NCBI RefSeq assembly: GCF_016428645.1
Contig: NZ_JAELXW010000051.1
Location: 1 to 64,000 of the forward strand
From: Glycomyces salinus
GTDB lineage: Bacteria > Actinomycetota > Actinomycetes > Mycobacteriales > Micromonosporaceae
Reading direction: 5' to 3'
DNA length: 64,000 nucleotides
The number at the start of each line of letters is the position of its first letter. Position 1 is the first letter of the stretch. The notes beneath the pieces are model-generated. The model did not search any database and was not told the DNA's origin. It saw nothing but the letters and a program-made list of their open reading frames with translations. Below, piece by piece: positions 16,708 through 26,545 of the stretch. Position numbers and translations under genes: made by a program.

Positions 16708-17490
16708 GTGAACTTCGATTTCGACTTCTCCGACAAGCCCGTTCTCGTCACCGGTGCCAGCCACGGGCTGGGGTTGGCCACCGCCTCGCTGCTCGCCTCG
16801 GTCGGGGCGCCCCTGGCCCTGTGTTCACGGAACGCCGCCCCGCTCAACGAGGCCGCCGAGCGGTTGCGCAAGGAGTACGACGTGCCGGTGCACGTGCGGG
16901 CCCTGGACGTGACCGACGAGCCGACCCTGGTCGAGTTCATCGGCGAGTCCGGGCGGCGGCTGGGCCCGCTGGCCGGGCTGGTGGCCAATGTGGGCGGCGC
17001 GCGCGGCACGCACCTGAAGGACACCTCCCCCATCGACTGGGATTACACGCTCAGCGTCAACGTGGTCGGCGCGATGACGGCCCTGCGGGCGGCCACGCCG
17101 CAGCTCAAGCGCACCAGGGGTTCGGCGGTGCTGGTCTCCTCGATCTCGGGGTCCAAGCCCGCCCCCGGTCTGACCTACGGGGCGACCAAGGCCGCCCTCA
17201 ACCACGCCGCCGCGATCCTGGCCCAGGAGCTCGGCGTGCTCGGAGTGCGGGTCAACGCCGTCGCGCCCGGTTCGATGCTGGTGCCGGACCGGTCCTGGGA
17301 CCGGCTGCGCGCCGACGACCCGCAGCGGTTCGCGGAGTTCACCCGCGAGTTCCCCGGCGGGGAGCTGCCGACTCCCGAGGACGTGGCGCCGGTGATCGCG
17401 TTCCTGCTCTCGGAGGCGTCCAGGGCGATCAACGGCGCGACCGTCCCGGTCGACGCCGGCCAGAACGCCCCGACTCCCTACGGGTACTGA
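16708..17490 (+). CDS. Short-chain dehydrogenase/reductase
   Basis: 260 residues, GTG start. Rossmann motif TGASHGLG near residue 16, the NVGG variant of the NAG motif, catalytic Ser in VLVSSISGS and YGATK for Tyr/Lys. C-terminal ATVPVDAGQN is typical for classical SDRs related to FabG and 3-oxoacyl reductases. Substrate unknown. A purine-rich AGGA overlaps the start, so it may be translated leaderless or from a weak site. It converges on the MFS gene with no gap. Confidence 0.88.
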   Translation: MNFDFDFSDKPVLVTGASHGLGLATASLLASVGAPLALCSRNAAPLNEAAERLRKEYDVPVHVRALDVTDEPTLVEFIGESGRRLGPLAGLVANVGGARGTHLKDTSPIDWDYTLSVNVVGAMTALRAATPQLKRTRGSAVLVSSISGSKPAPGLTYGATKAALNHAAAILAQELGVLGVRVNAVAPGSMLVPDRSWDRLRADDPQRFAEFTREFPGGELPTPEDVAPVIAFLLSEASRAINGATVPVDAGQNAPTPYGY

Positions 17491-18747
17491 CTAGGTGGCG
17501 GGCAGGGCCCGACGCGCGAGCAGGAACGGCATGACCGCCAGCGCGGTGACCGCGCAGAAGACGTTGAGCATCCCGTAGCCCAGGTACTCCACGATCGGGC
17601 CGGAGGCGACGCCGGCGCCCATGGCGGCCAGGCCCATGACCATGTCGGAGAAGCCCTGGGTGGAGGGCCGCTCGGCGGGGGTGACCGCGCCGGTGACGAG
17701 GGTGGCCGCCGAGACGGTCATGGCCGACCAGCCCAGGCCCAGCAGGACGAGCCCGACGGAGATCTGGGTGTGGTTCGTCACCGCGGCCGACCCGGCGATC
17801 GCGCACGCGGCCACCAGCATCGCGACCCCGGCGACCAGGATCGGGCGGGGCCCGAAGCGGTCGGCCAGGCGCCCGAAGACCGGGGAGAGGGCGTACATGC
17901 CGCCGATGTGGAGGCCGAGGACGACGCCGACGACCGTCAGGGCCTGGTCGAGGTCGTCCATGCCGTGGCGGATGTGGATGGCGGTCATGGCCATGACGCC
18001 GACCATCACGAAGTGCCCGAGGGCGGCGGCGATGACGCCGGTGCGCACGTCCGCGTTGGAGCGGGCCATGCGCAGGCCGTCGGCGACCGACCGCTTCGGG
18101 GCCTCGGTCTCGCCCGAGAGCTCGCGGGCGGTCAGCAGCGGGTCGGGCCGCAGCGTCGCGAGCAGGAGGACCGCGGTGAGCAGACTCAACCCGCCCATGG
18201 CGGCCATCGCTCCGACGTATTCGGGGCCGCCGAACCACGCCCGCCACTGGTTGTTGGCCACGGCCGCGAGCATGGGCCCGGTGACCGATCCGAGGGTGGT
18301 CGCCCACAGGATCAGCGACAGGTGGGAGCCGCGCTTCTCGGGCGGGGAGAGGTCTGCGGCGGCGTAGCGGGTCTGGAGTCCGGCGTAGGAGGCGCTGCCG
18401 AGCAGGAAGTAGCCGGCCAGGACGAGCGGGGCGTTCGCGAGGTGGATCGCCAGGACCACCAGCGAGGCGCCGAGGACGGCCCCGATGTAGCCGAAGGCCA
18501 GGCCGCCGCGGCGCCCGTAGCGTTCGGTGACGCGGACGGCCGGGATGACGACCAGCGCCGAGCCGCCGACGAACAGGCTCTGGCCGAGCCCGGCGTAGGT
18601 GCTCGATCCGGTGAGGTCCTCGATGAGGAGCGCGCCGACGGCCACGCCGATGCCGACGGCCAGGCCGCCGAGGACTTGGGAGCCGAACAGGGTGCGCAGT
18701 ACGCGGCGCTGGATGGCGGCGGTGTCGAGTCGGGTGGTGGTGTCCAC
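17491..18747 (-). CDS. MFS transporter, probable exporter
   Basis: 418 residues from a GTG at 18747 with AGAAGGGA ten bases upstream. Twelve hydrophobic segments; the loop 2-3 motif is AVRVTERYGRRGGLAFGY and the central loop carries RELSGETEAPKRS. Probably a drug or metabolite exporter, substrate not predictable. It lies 23 nt downstream of the MocR gene on the same strand, so both are probably co-transcribed from the 20.1-kb promoter region. Confidence 0.85.
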   Translation of the reverse strand: MDTTTRLDTAAIQRRVLRTLFGSQVLGGLAVGIGVAVGALLIEDLTGSSTYAGLGQSLFVGGSALVVIPAVRVTERYGRRGGLAFGYIGAVLGASLVVLAIHLANAPLVLAGYFLLGSASYAGLQTRYAAADLSPPEKRGSHLSLILWATTLGSVTGPMLAAVANNQWRAWFGGPEYVGAMAAMGGLSLLTAVLLLATLRPDPLLTARELSGETEAPKRSVADGLRMARSNADVRTGVIAAALGHFVMVGVMAMTAIHIRHGMDDLDQALTVVGVVLGLHIGGMYALSPVFGRLADRFGPRPILVAGVAMLVAACAIAGSAAVTNHTQISVGLVLLGLGWSAMTVSAATLVTGAVTPAERPSTQGFSDMVMGLAAMGAGVASGPIVEYLGYGMLNVFCAVTALAVMPFLLARRALPAT

Positions 18748-18770
18748 GGGGGGTTTCCCTTCTGGAGTTG

Positions 18771-20093
18771 TCAGACCGGCGGGGACGCCGGCCCGAAGGC
18801 GGGGTCGGCCGAGGCCGCGACGGCCTCGGCGACCCGGTCGGCCTGCGCTTCGTCGAGCCGGCCGGTGGAGATGCGGATGGCCTGCTCGCCGCGGAGGGAG
18901 TAGGAGCGGCCGGGGGCGACGGCGTAGCCGGCGTCGCGCAGGGAGACCACGGCGGCGGTCTCGTCGGGGACCGGAACCCACAGGTTGAGTCCGGTGCGGC
19001 CGAACGCGGACAGGCCGCGGTCGGCCAGGGCCTCCCGGAGCGCGGTCTGGCGGCGGGCGTAGACGGATCCGGCGCGCTCGACCGCGCGTTTCGCGTCCTC
19101 GTCCTCCCAGGCGGCGATCACGAAGTGCTGGAGGATGCCCGAGACCCAGCCGTGGCCGAGGGTCATGCGGCCCTGGACGCGGGCCTTGGTGTCGGGGTCG
19201 GCGGCGACCAGGGCGCAGCGCAGGTCGGGTCCGTACGGTTTGGAGGCCGAGCGGACGAACAGCCACCGCTCGGCGGCGTCGGCGACAAGGTGGAGCGGGG
19301 CCTGGGACAGCTCGCCCCAGTGGTCGTCCTCGATGACGAACACGCCGCGGTACGCGGACAGGACTTCGCGGAGGGCGGCGGCGCGCGCCTCGGAGACGGC
19401 CCCTCCGGTGGGGTTCTGCCCGCGGCTGGTGAGGATGAAGGCGCGGGCCCCGGCGGTCAGGGCGCGGTCGAGTTCGGCCGGGTCGGGGCCTTCGGCGTCG
19501 ACGGGGACCGGTTTGACGTGGTAGCCGGCCGACAGGAGCAGGTCGCGGCCGTTGGACCAGGTGGGGTCCTCGACCGCGACGGTGTCGCCGGGTTCGAGGC
19601 GGGCGGCCAGGCCGCGTTCGATGGCGTCGAGCGCGCCGGAGGTGACGGTGAGGTCGCCGCCCACGCCGTCGTCGGCGAAGCGGTCGCGTGCCAGGTCGAG
19701 CAGGACCGGACAGGGACCGCCGTCGCGGTAGTTGCCGTGTCCGATCACCACCCGGGGTTTGAGTGAGACCAGGTCGGGCAGGAGATCGGGGTCGGGTTCG
19801 CCGCTGGCCAGGTCGACGATGCCTTCGGGGATGACCAGGGAGCCGGAGGGGGTGAAGGCGCTGCGTTCGCGGACGGTGGTGCCGGCCCGGCCACCGGTCT
19901 CGACCACGCCCCGCTCGCGCAGGCGGCGGTAGGCGGCGCCGACGGTGCCGGGGGCGACGCCGAGTTCGGCGGCGAGTTTGCGCACCGAGGGGAGGGTGCG
20001 GCCGGGTTCGAGGTGGCCGTCGCGCACGCCGACCTCGATGCTCGCGGAAATCTCGTTCGCGCTGGCACCCGTGATCTGATAATGTACCGACAT
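18771..20093 (-). CDS. MocR-type regulator: GntR helix-turn-helix fused to aminotransferase-like domain
   Basis: 440 residues. N-terminal GntR wing-helix at about 10-75 (LEPGRTLPSVRKLAAELG, GTVGAAYRRLRERG) followed by a class I aminotransferase fold with the PLP-binding Lys in RSASKPYGPDLR. Such proteins sense PLP, GABA or related compounds and bind their divergent promoters. Here the divergent gene encodes a pyridoxamine-oxidase-like flavoprotein, and an MFS gene follows. Start is ATG 20093; a reverse-strand -10 TACAAT lies 10 nt upstream, indicating a very short leader. Confidence 0.9.
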   Translation of the reverse strand: MSVHYQITGASANEISASIEVGVRDGHLEPGRTLPSVRKLAAELGVAPGTVGAAYRRLRERGVVETGGRAGTTVRERSAFTPSGSLVIPEGIVDLASGEPDPDLLPDLVSLKPRVVIGHGNYRDGGPCPVLLDLARDRFADDGVGGDLTVTSGALDAIERGLAARLEPGDTVAVEDPTWSNGRDLLLSAGYHVKPVPVDAEGPDPAELDRALTAGARAFILTSRGQNPTGGAVSEARAAALREVLSAYRGVFVIEDDHWGELSQAPLHLVADAAERWLFVRSASKPYGPDLRCALVAADPDTKARVQGRMTLGHGWVSGILQHFVIAAWEDEDAKRAVERAGSVYARRQTALREALADRGLSAFGRTGLNLWVPVPDETAAVVSLRDAGYAVAPGRSYSLRGEQAIRISTGRLDEAQADRVAEAVAASADPAFGPASPPV

Positions 20094-20120
20094 AACTCAA
20101 ATATTGTATCAGTACATAAT
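20079..20120. promoter_or_regulatory. Divergent promoter/operator region of the MocR gene and PNPOx-like gene
   Basis: ATAATGTAC at 20079-20087 and GTACATAAT at 20112-20120 form an inverted repeat with one mismatch and a 24-nt spacer; the stretch is strikingly AT-rich compared with its surroundings. TACAAT on the reverse strand (20108-20103) fits a -10 for the MocR gene. The left arm overlaps the MocR coding start, which would suit autorepression. Confidence 0.55.
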
Positions 20121-20141
20121 TCAGAATGGGAGTCCCCCTCG

Positions 20142-20741
20142 ATGTCGACCTTGTTCACGCCGACCGAGCGCACCGCCCCGACGCGCGCCAAGGACCGCGT
20201 CTCCTACGAGAAGGCCCGCGTCTACCAGGTCCTCGACGAGGCCCTGCACTGCGACGTCGCGTTCACAGACCCGGACGGGGACCCGAAAGCGCTGCCGGTC
20301 TTCCACGCCCGGCTCGGCGACACGCTGTACCTCCACGGCTCGACCGGCTCGGCCCTCGGCACGGCGTCCAGGGAATCCGGGCTGCGGGTGTGCGTGACGG
20401 CCACCCTCGTCGACGGCCTGGTCTACGCCAAGTCGTGGGCGCACCACTCCATGAACTTCCGCAGCGTCGTCGCCTACGGCCTGGCGCTGCCCGTGCGCGA
20501 CGCGCACGAGCGCTGGATCGCCATGCGCACCCTGGTCGAGCGCATGGGCCACGGCCGCGCCGAGCGCTCCCGCGAACCGAGCGCCAAAGAAGACGCCTCG
20601 GTCGCGATCCTGGCGCTGCCGCTGAACGAGGTCTCGGTCAAGCAGCGCTCGGGCGGGCCCAGCGAGGAACCGGAAGACCAGGAACTGCCCTACCGCAACG
20701 GGGTCGCCGAGGTATCCACGGTCATCACCGGGCGGCTCTAG
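20142..20741 (+). CDS. Pyridoxamine 5'-phosphate oxidase-like flavin-binding protein
   Basis: 199 residues from ATG 20142 (GGGAG about nine bases upstream). Split-barrel pattern with ALHCDVAFTD, LPVFHARLGDTLYLHGST and VCVTATLVDGLVYAKSWAHH, the last block typical of the PNPOx-related group that binds FMN or acts on small substrates such as heme or nitro compounds. Divergence from a PLP-domain regulator suggests a link to B6 metabolism, but this is inference. The stop shares CTAG with the stop of the convergent next gene. Confidence 0.82.
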   Translation: MSTLFTPTERTAPTRAKDRVSYEKARVYQVLDEALHCDVAFTDPDGDPKALPVFHARLGDTLYLHGSTGSALGTASRESGLRVCVTATLVDGLVYAKSWAHHSMNFRSVVAYGLALPVRDAHERWIAMRTLVERMGHGRAERSREPSAKEDASVAILALPLNEVSVKQRSGGPSEEPEDQELPYRNGVAEVSTVITGRL

Positions 20742-21601
20742 ACCGCCCCTGCGGCGGCCGCCTCCTCGGCGTCCGGTTCGGCGCGGTCCAGGCGCCACAC
20801 GGCGATCGACCCGCCCCCGGCGACGGCGAGCACGAACAGGATGAACGTGAAGGTGTACGGCCACGGCGGGGCCGCGTCGCCGGTGAACTGCTCCATCGGC
20901 CCGGTCTCCCCCGCGGCCCACCAGATGCCCTGGCGCACCAGCTGCAGGAAGTCGCGCTCACCCCAGGTGTCGAACCAGCCTCCGGCGGCCGAGTAGAACA
21001 GGCGGTGCTCCTCGCTGGACCAGGCGACCGGGTCGCCCGACTCCATCCGGGCCAGGACCGTCGACTCCGGCTCGGACGGTTCGGGGTCGAAGAAGTACCA
21101 GCTCTCCTTGAGCTCGAGGTCCTCGTCGAGGCCCTCGGTGATCGGATTGCCCGCGTTGAAGGAGACCTCCTCGTCGTGGGCGGGGGTGACCGGCGGCTCC
21201 AGCGCCGTGGCGCCGAGCGCCTCCTGCCACCAGGTCCAGTCCGGTTCGGTGACCGCGGCGGTGTTGGTGGCGACCAGTCCCCCGCCGCCCTCGACGAAGG
21301 ACTCGACCGACTCCCGCTCGGCGGCGTCGAGGATGTCCCCCGAGGTGTTCAGGAGCATCACCACATCGAAGCCGCCGAGGTCGGCCAGGTCGGACGGCTC
21401 GCCCTCGACCAGCTCGAACTGCCAGCGCCTCGCCTCCATGTGCAGGCGCTCCAGGGCGTACTGTGCGGTCTCGGCATCGACGTTGCCGGCGGTGACGGCC
21501 AGCACCCGGGGCTGGTCGGCGGCCCCCGCGGCGGCCGCGGGGGCGAGGGCCGACACGCAGGCCAGCACGGCGACGAGGGTCAGTCGCAGCACGATTCTCA
21601 C
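20738..21601 (-). CDS. Secreted, membrane-anchored ThuA-like protein
   Basis: 287 residues. Signal peptide at 1-28 (LTLVAVLACVSALAPAAAAG, Ala-rich cleavage region), a ThuA-like Rossmann-type region (FDVVMLLNTSGDILDAAERE, VEGGGGLVATNTAAVT, YSAAGGWFDTWGE) and a C-terminal membrane helix about 250-270 (FTFILFVLAVAGGGS). ThuA-like domains are glutaminase-amidotransferase relatives found in sugar metabolism. The usual catalytic residues are not obvious here. It could be an envelope sugar-binding or hydrolytic protein; the neighbouring ABC exporter lies 68 nt upstream. Confidence 0.75.
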   Translation of the reverse strand: MRIVLRLTLVAVLACVSALAPAAAAGAADQPRVLAVTAGNVDAETAQYALERLHMEARRWQFELVEGEPSDLADLGGFDVVMLLNTSGDILDAAERESVESFVEGGGGLVATNTAAVTEPDWTWWQEALGATALEPPVTPAHDEEVSFNAGNPITEGLDEDLELKESWYFFDPEPSEPESTVLARMESGDPVAWSSEEHRLFYSAAGGWFDTWGERDFLQLVRQGIWWAAGETGPMEQFTGDAAPPWPYTFTFILFVLAVAGGGSIAVWRLDRAEPDAEEAAAAGAV

Positions 21602-21669
21602 GGGCCCACCCTATCGGTACGGCGCTCGCGGTCGGCCGCAGCGGCCCCGGCCACGGGGCCGGAGCGAGG

Positions 21670-22467
21670 TCACTTGTAGAGCGCGCTGCTCAACCGGCGC
21701 TGCGCGATCCAGGTGCCCGCGGCCGCCAGCGCCGTCAGGTAGGCGACGTTGAGCAGCATCATCGGCGAGAGGTCGCCCAGGCTGAGGCCCCTGACCAGCT
21801 CGATGCCGTGGTAGAGCGGCATGACGTAGACGAGAGGCTGAGCGAAGCCGGGGTACGACTCGACCGGCGTGAAGGTGCCGCCGAACAGGAACATGGCGAA
21901 CACGACCGCCATCATCCAGTCGAAGTCGGGCCAGTCGCGGAACAGCGTCGCCAGGGTCAGGCCGAGCCCGGCGAAGGCCAGCGAGATGAACACGCAAGCG
22001 GGGACCGCCAGGACCGCCCACCAGGAGTCCACGAGCCCGAAGGCCGCCATCGTGACCACGAACATGCCCACGTAGATGCCGCCGCGGATCAGCGCCCACC
22101 ACACCTCGCCGAGCGCGACGTCCCAGGGCCGCATCGGGGTGTTGAGGATGCCGTCGTAGACCTTCATCCACTTGAACTTGGCGAAGACGTTGATCGAGGT
22201 CTCCAGCAGCGTGCCCATCATGGCCGCGTTGGCCAGGATCGCCGGGGCCACGAACGCGGTGTAGGAGATCTCGGCGCCACCGGGCAGCGTGATGTCGCCG
22301 ACCAGGGCGCCGACGCCGAACCCGAAGGCGAACAGGAACAGCAGCGACTCGATCCCGCCGGACAGGACCAGGACCCAGGCGCGGCGCATGGCCACCCAGT
22401 TGCGCGCGAGCATCGAGCCGGAGCGGCTCAGGCTCGCTCGGGCGACGCTGTAGGCGATGACTGACAC
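21670..22467 (-). CDS. ABC-2 type exporter permease
   Basis: 265 residues from GTG 22467 with AGGAGC upstream. Six hydrophobic segments and the ABC-2/NodJ-like signature region TFTPVESYPGFAQPLVYVMPLYHGIELVRG. It follows the sister permease with an 8-nt gap and the ATPase before that, forming a one-ATPase, two-permease exporter of the DrrAB/NodIJ type. The export substrate (lipid, drug or polysaccharide) is unknown. Confidence 0.87.
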   Translation of the reverse strand: MSVIAYSVARASLSRSGSMLARNWVAMRRAWVLVLSGGIESLLFLFAFGFGVGALVGDITLPGGAEISYTAFVAPAILANAAMMGTLLETSINVFAKFKWMKVYDGILNTPMRPWDVALGEVWWALIRGGIYVGMFVVTMAAFGLVDSWWAVLAVPACVFISLAFAGLGLTLATLFRDWPDFDWMMAVVFAMFLFGGTFTPVESYPGFAQPLVYVMPLYHGIELVRGLSLGDLSPMMLLNVAYLTALAAAGTWIAQRRLSSALYK

Positions 22468-22475
22468 ACTCGCTC

Positions 22476-23308
22476 CTAGAAGTTCAGTCGGCGGGCGACG
22501 GCGCGGCGGGCCAGCAGCCAGCCGACCACGCACAGCGCCACCAGGTAGGCCACGTGGAGTGCCGGCGGCAGGGCCGGTGCGATGCCGATGGTGGCGGCGC
22601 GGGCCAGCTCGGTGCCGTGCCACAGCGGGGAGGCCCACACCAGCGGCTGGAGGAAGCCCGGCATCTGCTCGGCCGGGAAGAACACGCCCGAGAACAGGGT
22701 GATCGGCATGATCGCGAACCGGAACACCGCGTTGAGCATCGCGTCGTTCTTCAGGCTCGAGCACCAGAAGAACAGCCAGGGGGCCAGCGCGGCCGACACC
22801 AGGACGGCGGCCGGGACCGCCAGGGCCGCCCAGGCCGAGGAGTAGACCCCGAACAGGGCCAGCACGATCGCCACGACCGTGCAGTTGGTCATCGGGCGGA
22901 AGACCATGGCGTAGAGCAGGTGGCCGTTGAGGATGTCGACCGGCCGCAGCGGGGTCGAGCGCTGCGCGAGGTAGCCCCCGCCCCAGTCCCGGTAGCCGCC
23001 GAAGACCGGATAGGTCATGTCGTTGCCGAGCATCATGACCGCCACCGAGCAGACCAGGCCGGGGGCGATGAATTCGGCGTAGGTGATCCCGCCGGTCGAA
23101 GACGAGTCGATGTACGAGCCGACGCCGATGCCGATGCTGATCATGTAGAGGATCGGCAGGACCACCGAGGTGAACACGGTGCCGTGCCACACGTGCCGGT
23201 AGAGCGTGAGCTGGAGGTTGAACGCCCGCCAGGCTCCGGCCGCGTAGCCCAGCGGGGCCTCGGCCGGGCGGGCAGAGGCGACGGCGGCCCGGTCGGCCGC
23301 GGTCGCGC

Positions 23309-23312
<4 letters not shown>
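22476..23312 (-). CDS. ABC-2 type exporter permease
   Basis: 278 residues, GTG start overlapping the ATPase stop (GTGA). N-terminal 25 residues are polar and Ala-rich; membrane segments follow, with LFSGVFFPAEQMPGFLQPLVWASPLWHGTELARA as the ABC-2 block (read as two parts). It is a paralogue of the next permease, so the transporter may be a permease heterodimer. Confidence 0.87.
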
Positions 23313-24265
<953 letters not shown>

Positions 24266-24381
24266 GAGGCGAGCCTAGATCGCGGTACCGACACAGTGCC
24301 AGCAGTTTTCGAACACACTTCTGGGGCCCGATAGGGGGGTTGGCACTACCCGGGATTGACGGGTCAGCGGTAGCGACAAGA

Positions 24382-24397
24382 CACCCCTGCTGGGGTG
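24382..24397 (+). promoter_or_regulatory. Small hairpin upstream of the desaturase gene
   Basis: CACCCC-TGCT-GGGGTG, six perfect pairs, 53 nt before the desaturase start in the 184-nt gap between divergent genes. No clear ribosome-binding site is seen for the desaturase, so a leader role is possible. Confidence 0.35.
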
Positions 24398-24449
24398 AGC
24401 ATTAAGGGGACTTGTTCGACCGTACCCGACGACCAGATCGGAAACATCG

Positions 24450-25508
24450 ATGCCTACGGCCACCGCAATCCGTGAGACCGGTGCACCACCCCAGAAGACC
24501 GGCAGCGACTTCGCGCAGCTGTCGCGCCGCGTCAACGAGGCAGGGCTGATGCGCCGCCGCCCCGGCTACTACATCGCCAGGTTCAGCCTGGTCGGCGTGC
24601 TGTTCGCCGGGGGCTGGGTGGCGTTCTTCATGGCGGGCGACACGTGGCTGCAACTGCTGACCGCGGCGTACATGGCCATGGTCTCCGGCCTGGTGGCGCT
24701 GCTGGGACACGACCTGGCCCACCGGCAGGTCTTCCGCACCCGCACCCCGTCCGAGCGGGTCGGTTTCATCGCCGGGAACCTGGTCAACGGCATGGGCTAC
24801 GGGTGGTGGAACGACAAGCACACCCGGCACCACGCCAACCCCAACCACGAGGAACTGGACCCGGACGTGCAGCCGGGCGTTCTCGTGTGGTCCAAGGGCC
24901 AGGCGCGCCTGGCCCGGGGCATCGAGCGCTTCACCGGCAAGTACCAGGCGTTCCTGTTCTTCCCGCTGCTGACGCTCGAAGGGTTGAACCTGCACTACTC
25001 GGGCATCAAGTCGGTCTTGAAGCCGGGCCTGAAGCACCGCGGCCTGGAGGCGTGGATGCTGGCGGCGCACTTCGTGCTCTACTTCTCGGCGCTGTTCATC
25101 GTCCTCTCGCCCGGCAAGGCGATCGTGTTCTTCCTGGTGCACAAGGCCCTGTGGGGCCTGTACATGGGCTCGATCTTCGCGCCCAACCACAAGGGGATGC
25201 CGACACTCACCGGCCAGACGAACCTGGACTTCCTGCGCAAGCAGGTGCTGACCTCGCGCAACGTCAAGGGCGGGGTGCTCACCGACTTCTTCCTGGGCGG
25301 CCTGAACTACCAGATCGAGCACCACCTGTTCCCGGGCATGCCCTCGGTCCACCTGGGCAAGTCCCAGCCGATCGTGCGCCAGTTCTGCGAGGAGAAGGGC
25401 ATCTCCTACCACGAGACCGGCCTGATCCGGTCCTGGCAGGAAGCCCTGACCGAACTCCACCGCAACGGCGAGCCCCTCCGCAAGGGCACCCCCGCCAAGG
25501 CGGCATAG
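24450..25508 (+). CDS. Membrane fatty-acid (acyl-CoA/acyl-lipid) desaturase
   Basis: 352 residues. The three histidine boxes are present: HDLAHR, HTRHH and QIEHHLFPGMP, with several membrane helices between them. The last box with Gln is the front-end type seen in delta-6-like and mycobacterial DesA3-like desaturases. It inserts a double bond in fatty acyl chains with di-iron chemistry and would adjust membrane fluidity. No electron-transfer partner gene is adjacent. ATG 24450 is the only sensible start, though its ribosome-binding site is weak. Confidence 0.9.
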   Translation: MPTATAIRETGAPPQKTGSDFAQLSRRVNEAGLMRRRPGYYIARFSLVGVLFAGGWVAFFMAGDTWLQLLTAAYMAMVSGLVALLGHDLAHRQVFRTRTPSERVGFIAGNLVNGMGYGWWNDKHTRHHANPNHEELDPDVQPGVLVWSKGQARLARGIERFTGKYQAFLFFPLLTLEGLNLHYSGIKSVLKPGLKHRGLEAWMLAAHFVLYFSALFIVLSPGKAIVFFLVHKALWGLYMGSIFAPNHKGMPTLTGQTNLDFLRKQVLTSRNVKGGVLTDFFLGGLNYQIEHHLFPGMPSVHLGKSQPIVRQFCEEKGISYHETGLIRSWQEALTELHRNGEPLRKGTPAKAA

Positions 25509-25520
25509 ACCAGAAACAGA

Positions 25521-25547
25521 AACGGCCCCGCCGGAGGCGGGGCCGTT
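25521..25547. terminator. Strong bidirectional terminator after the desaturase gene
   Basis: AACGGCCCCGCC (25521-25532), three-base loop, GGCGGGGCCGTT (25536-25547): twelve perfect pairs with A-rich and T-rich flanks, between convergent genes. Confidence 0.9.
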
Positions 25548-25561
25548 CTCATGCGATCTCG

Positions 25562-26467
25562 CTAATCGCCGAAGAGCTCCTCGGTCCTCGATACGAGCCC
25601 GGCCTTCATGCCCCATTCGAGCAGCAGGTCCTCGTCTGTACAGGAGCTGATGCGCTCGCGCTCGGCGTCGGTGAGGACGATGCCGCGGCGATCGAGCACG
25701 GCCAGCACCATCTTGGCCTGGCCCTGCAGCTGACCTTGCTCAAGACCGAGTTCGAGCCCTTCTTCTCGCCCCTTCGATTCGAGCTCCTCCCGGAGTTTGG
25801 AAGCGTACGGGTATGTCATGGTCATGATTATCCTCTTCCAGGTCGAACGTGCGCAACTATCGCCGAGCCCCACATCGGTGAACTCGGCCAGGAACTGGGC
25901 CGTCGCGATGTCGGTCGTGCTCAGTGCATACGCGAGCGGGCTCAGTGCCCGCTCGATCTCCGGATTGAGACGGTGCGTCAGCGCGGCGAAGACCGCGAAC
26001 ACCACATCCGCGGCGGCGACTTCGGACTTGGTGATGAACGGTGTGTTGTCCGGACCGAACACGAACGGCAGGACTCGCATTGATGGCCGGCCAGACGGCC
26101 CGAGCGTCACGGAACCTCGCGCCCACCGGGCAGTGGTCTCGCTTGCGGTGATCACCAGTAGCGTCACCGGGAGCTCGTACTTGTTCTCGAGGTAGGCGAT
26201 GTAGTAGGCCCAGCTTCGGATCTTCTTCTTTTGAGCCTCCGTCTGGGGTTCGATGACGAGGAGTTGCTCGCCCTCGTCGGTGTCGACTTTCAATATGGTG
26301 TCCGCGTGCCGTTCCACCGGCATGATCTCGGTGAGGTCGCCGTTGATCACCGAGACTTCCCGAACCTCGGGGAAATCCTCGTCGAGGATCCGGCTCATCG
26401 CCCGGGAGAACAAACCCGGTTCGTCGCGGAAGATGTGATGGAGTGCTTCATGGGGAACTTTCGCCAT
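25562..26467 (-). CDS. Rpn/PD-(D/E)XK-like protein, function unknown
   Basis: 301 residues. It resembles a large actinobacterial family that begins with a His-Glu segment (VPHEALHHIF), has a nuclease-like core SVINGDLTEIMP then EQLLVIEPQTEAQKKKIRSW, and ends in a Glu/Gln-rich coiled tail (GLELGLEQGQLQGQAKMVL) with RGIVLTDAERERISSCTD. Related Rpn proteins promote recombination; actinobacterial members are mostly uncharacterised. The usual ExQ is here EPQ, which may still be functional. Less GC-biased codon use hints at mobility. Confidence 0.7.
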   Translation of the reverse strand: MAKVPHEALHHIFRDEPGLFSRAMSRILDEDFPEVREVSVINGDLTEIMPVERHADTILKVDTDEGEQLLVIEPQTEAQKKKIRSWAYYIAYLENKYELPVTLLVITASETTARWARGSVTLGPSGRPSMRVLPFVFGPDNTPFITKSEVAAADVVFAVFAALTHRLNPEIERALSPLAYALSTTDIATAQFLAEFTDVGLGDSCARSTWKRIIMTMTYPYASKLREELESKGREEGLELGLEQGQLQGQAKMVLAVLDRRGIVLTDAERERISSCTDEDLLLEWGMKAGLVSRTEELFGD

Positions 26468-26545
26468 GTCGCGAAATTAGCGAACCATGGAGCGGTTTCC
26501 CGGTATTCACTCACGTGTGTCGCGAGTGCTCGTATTTGTTCTATG

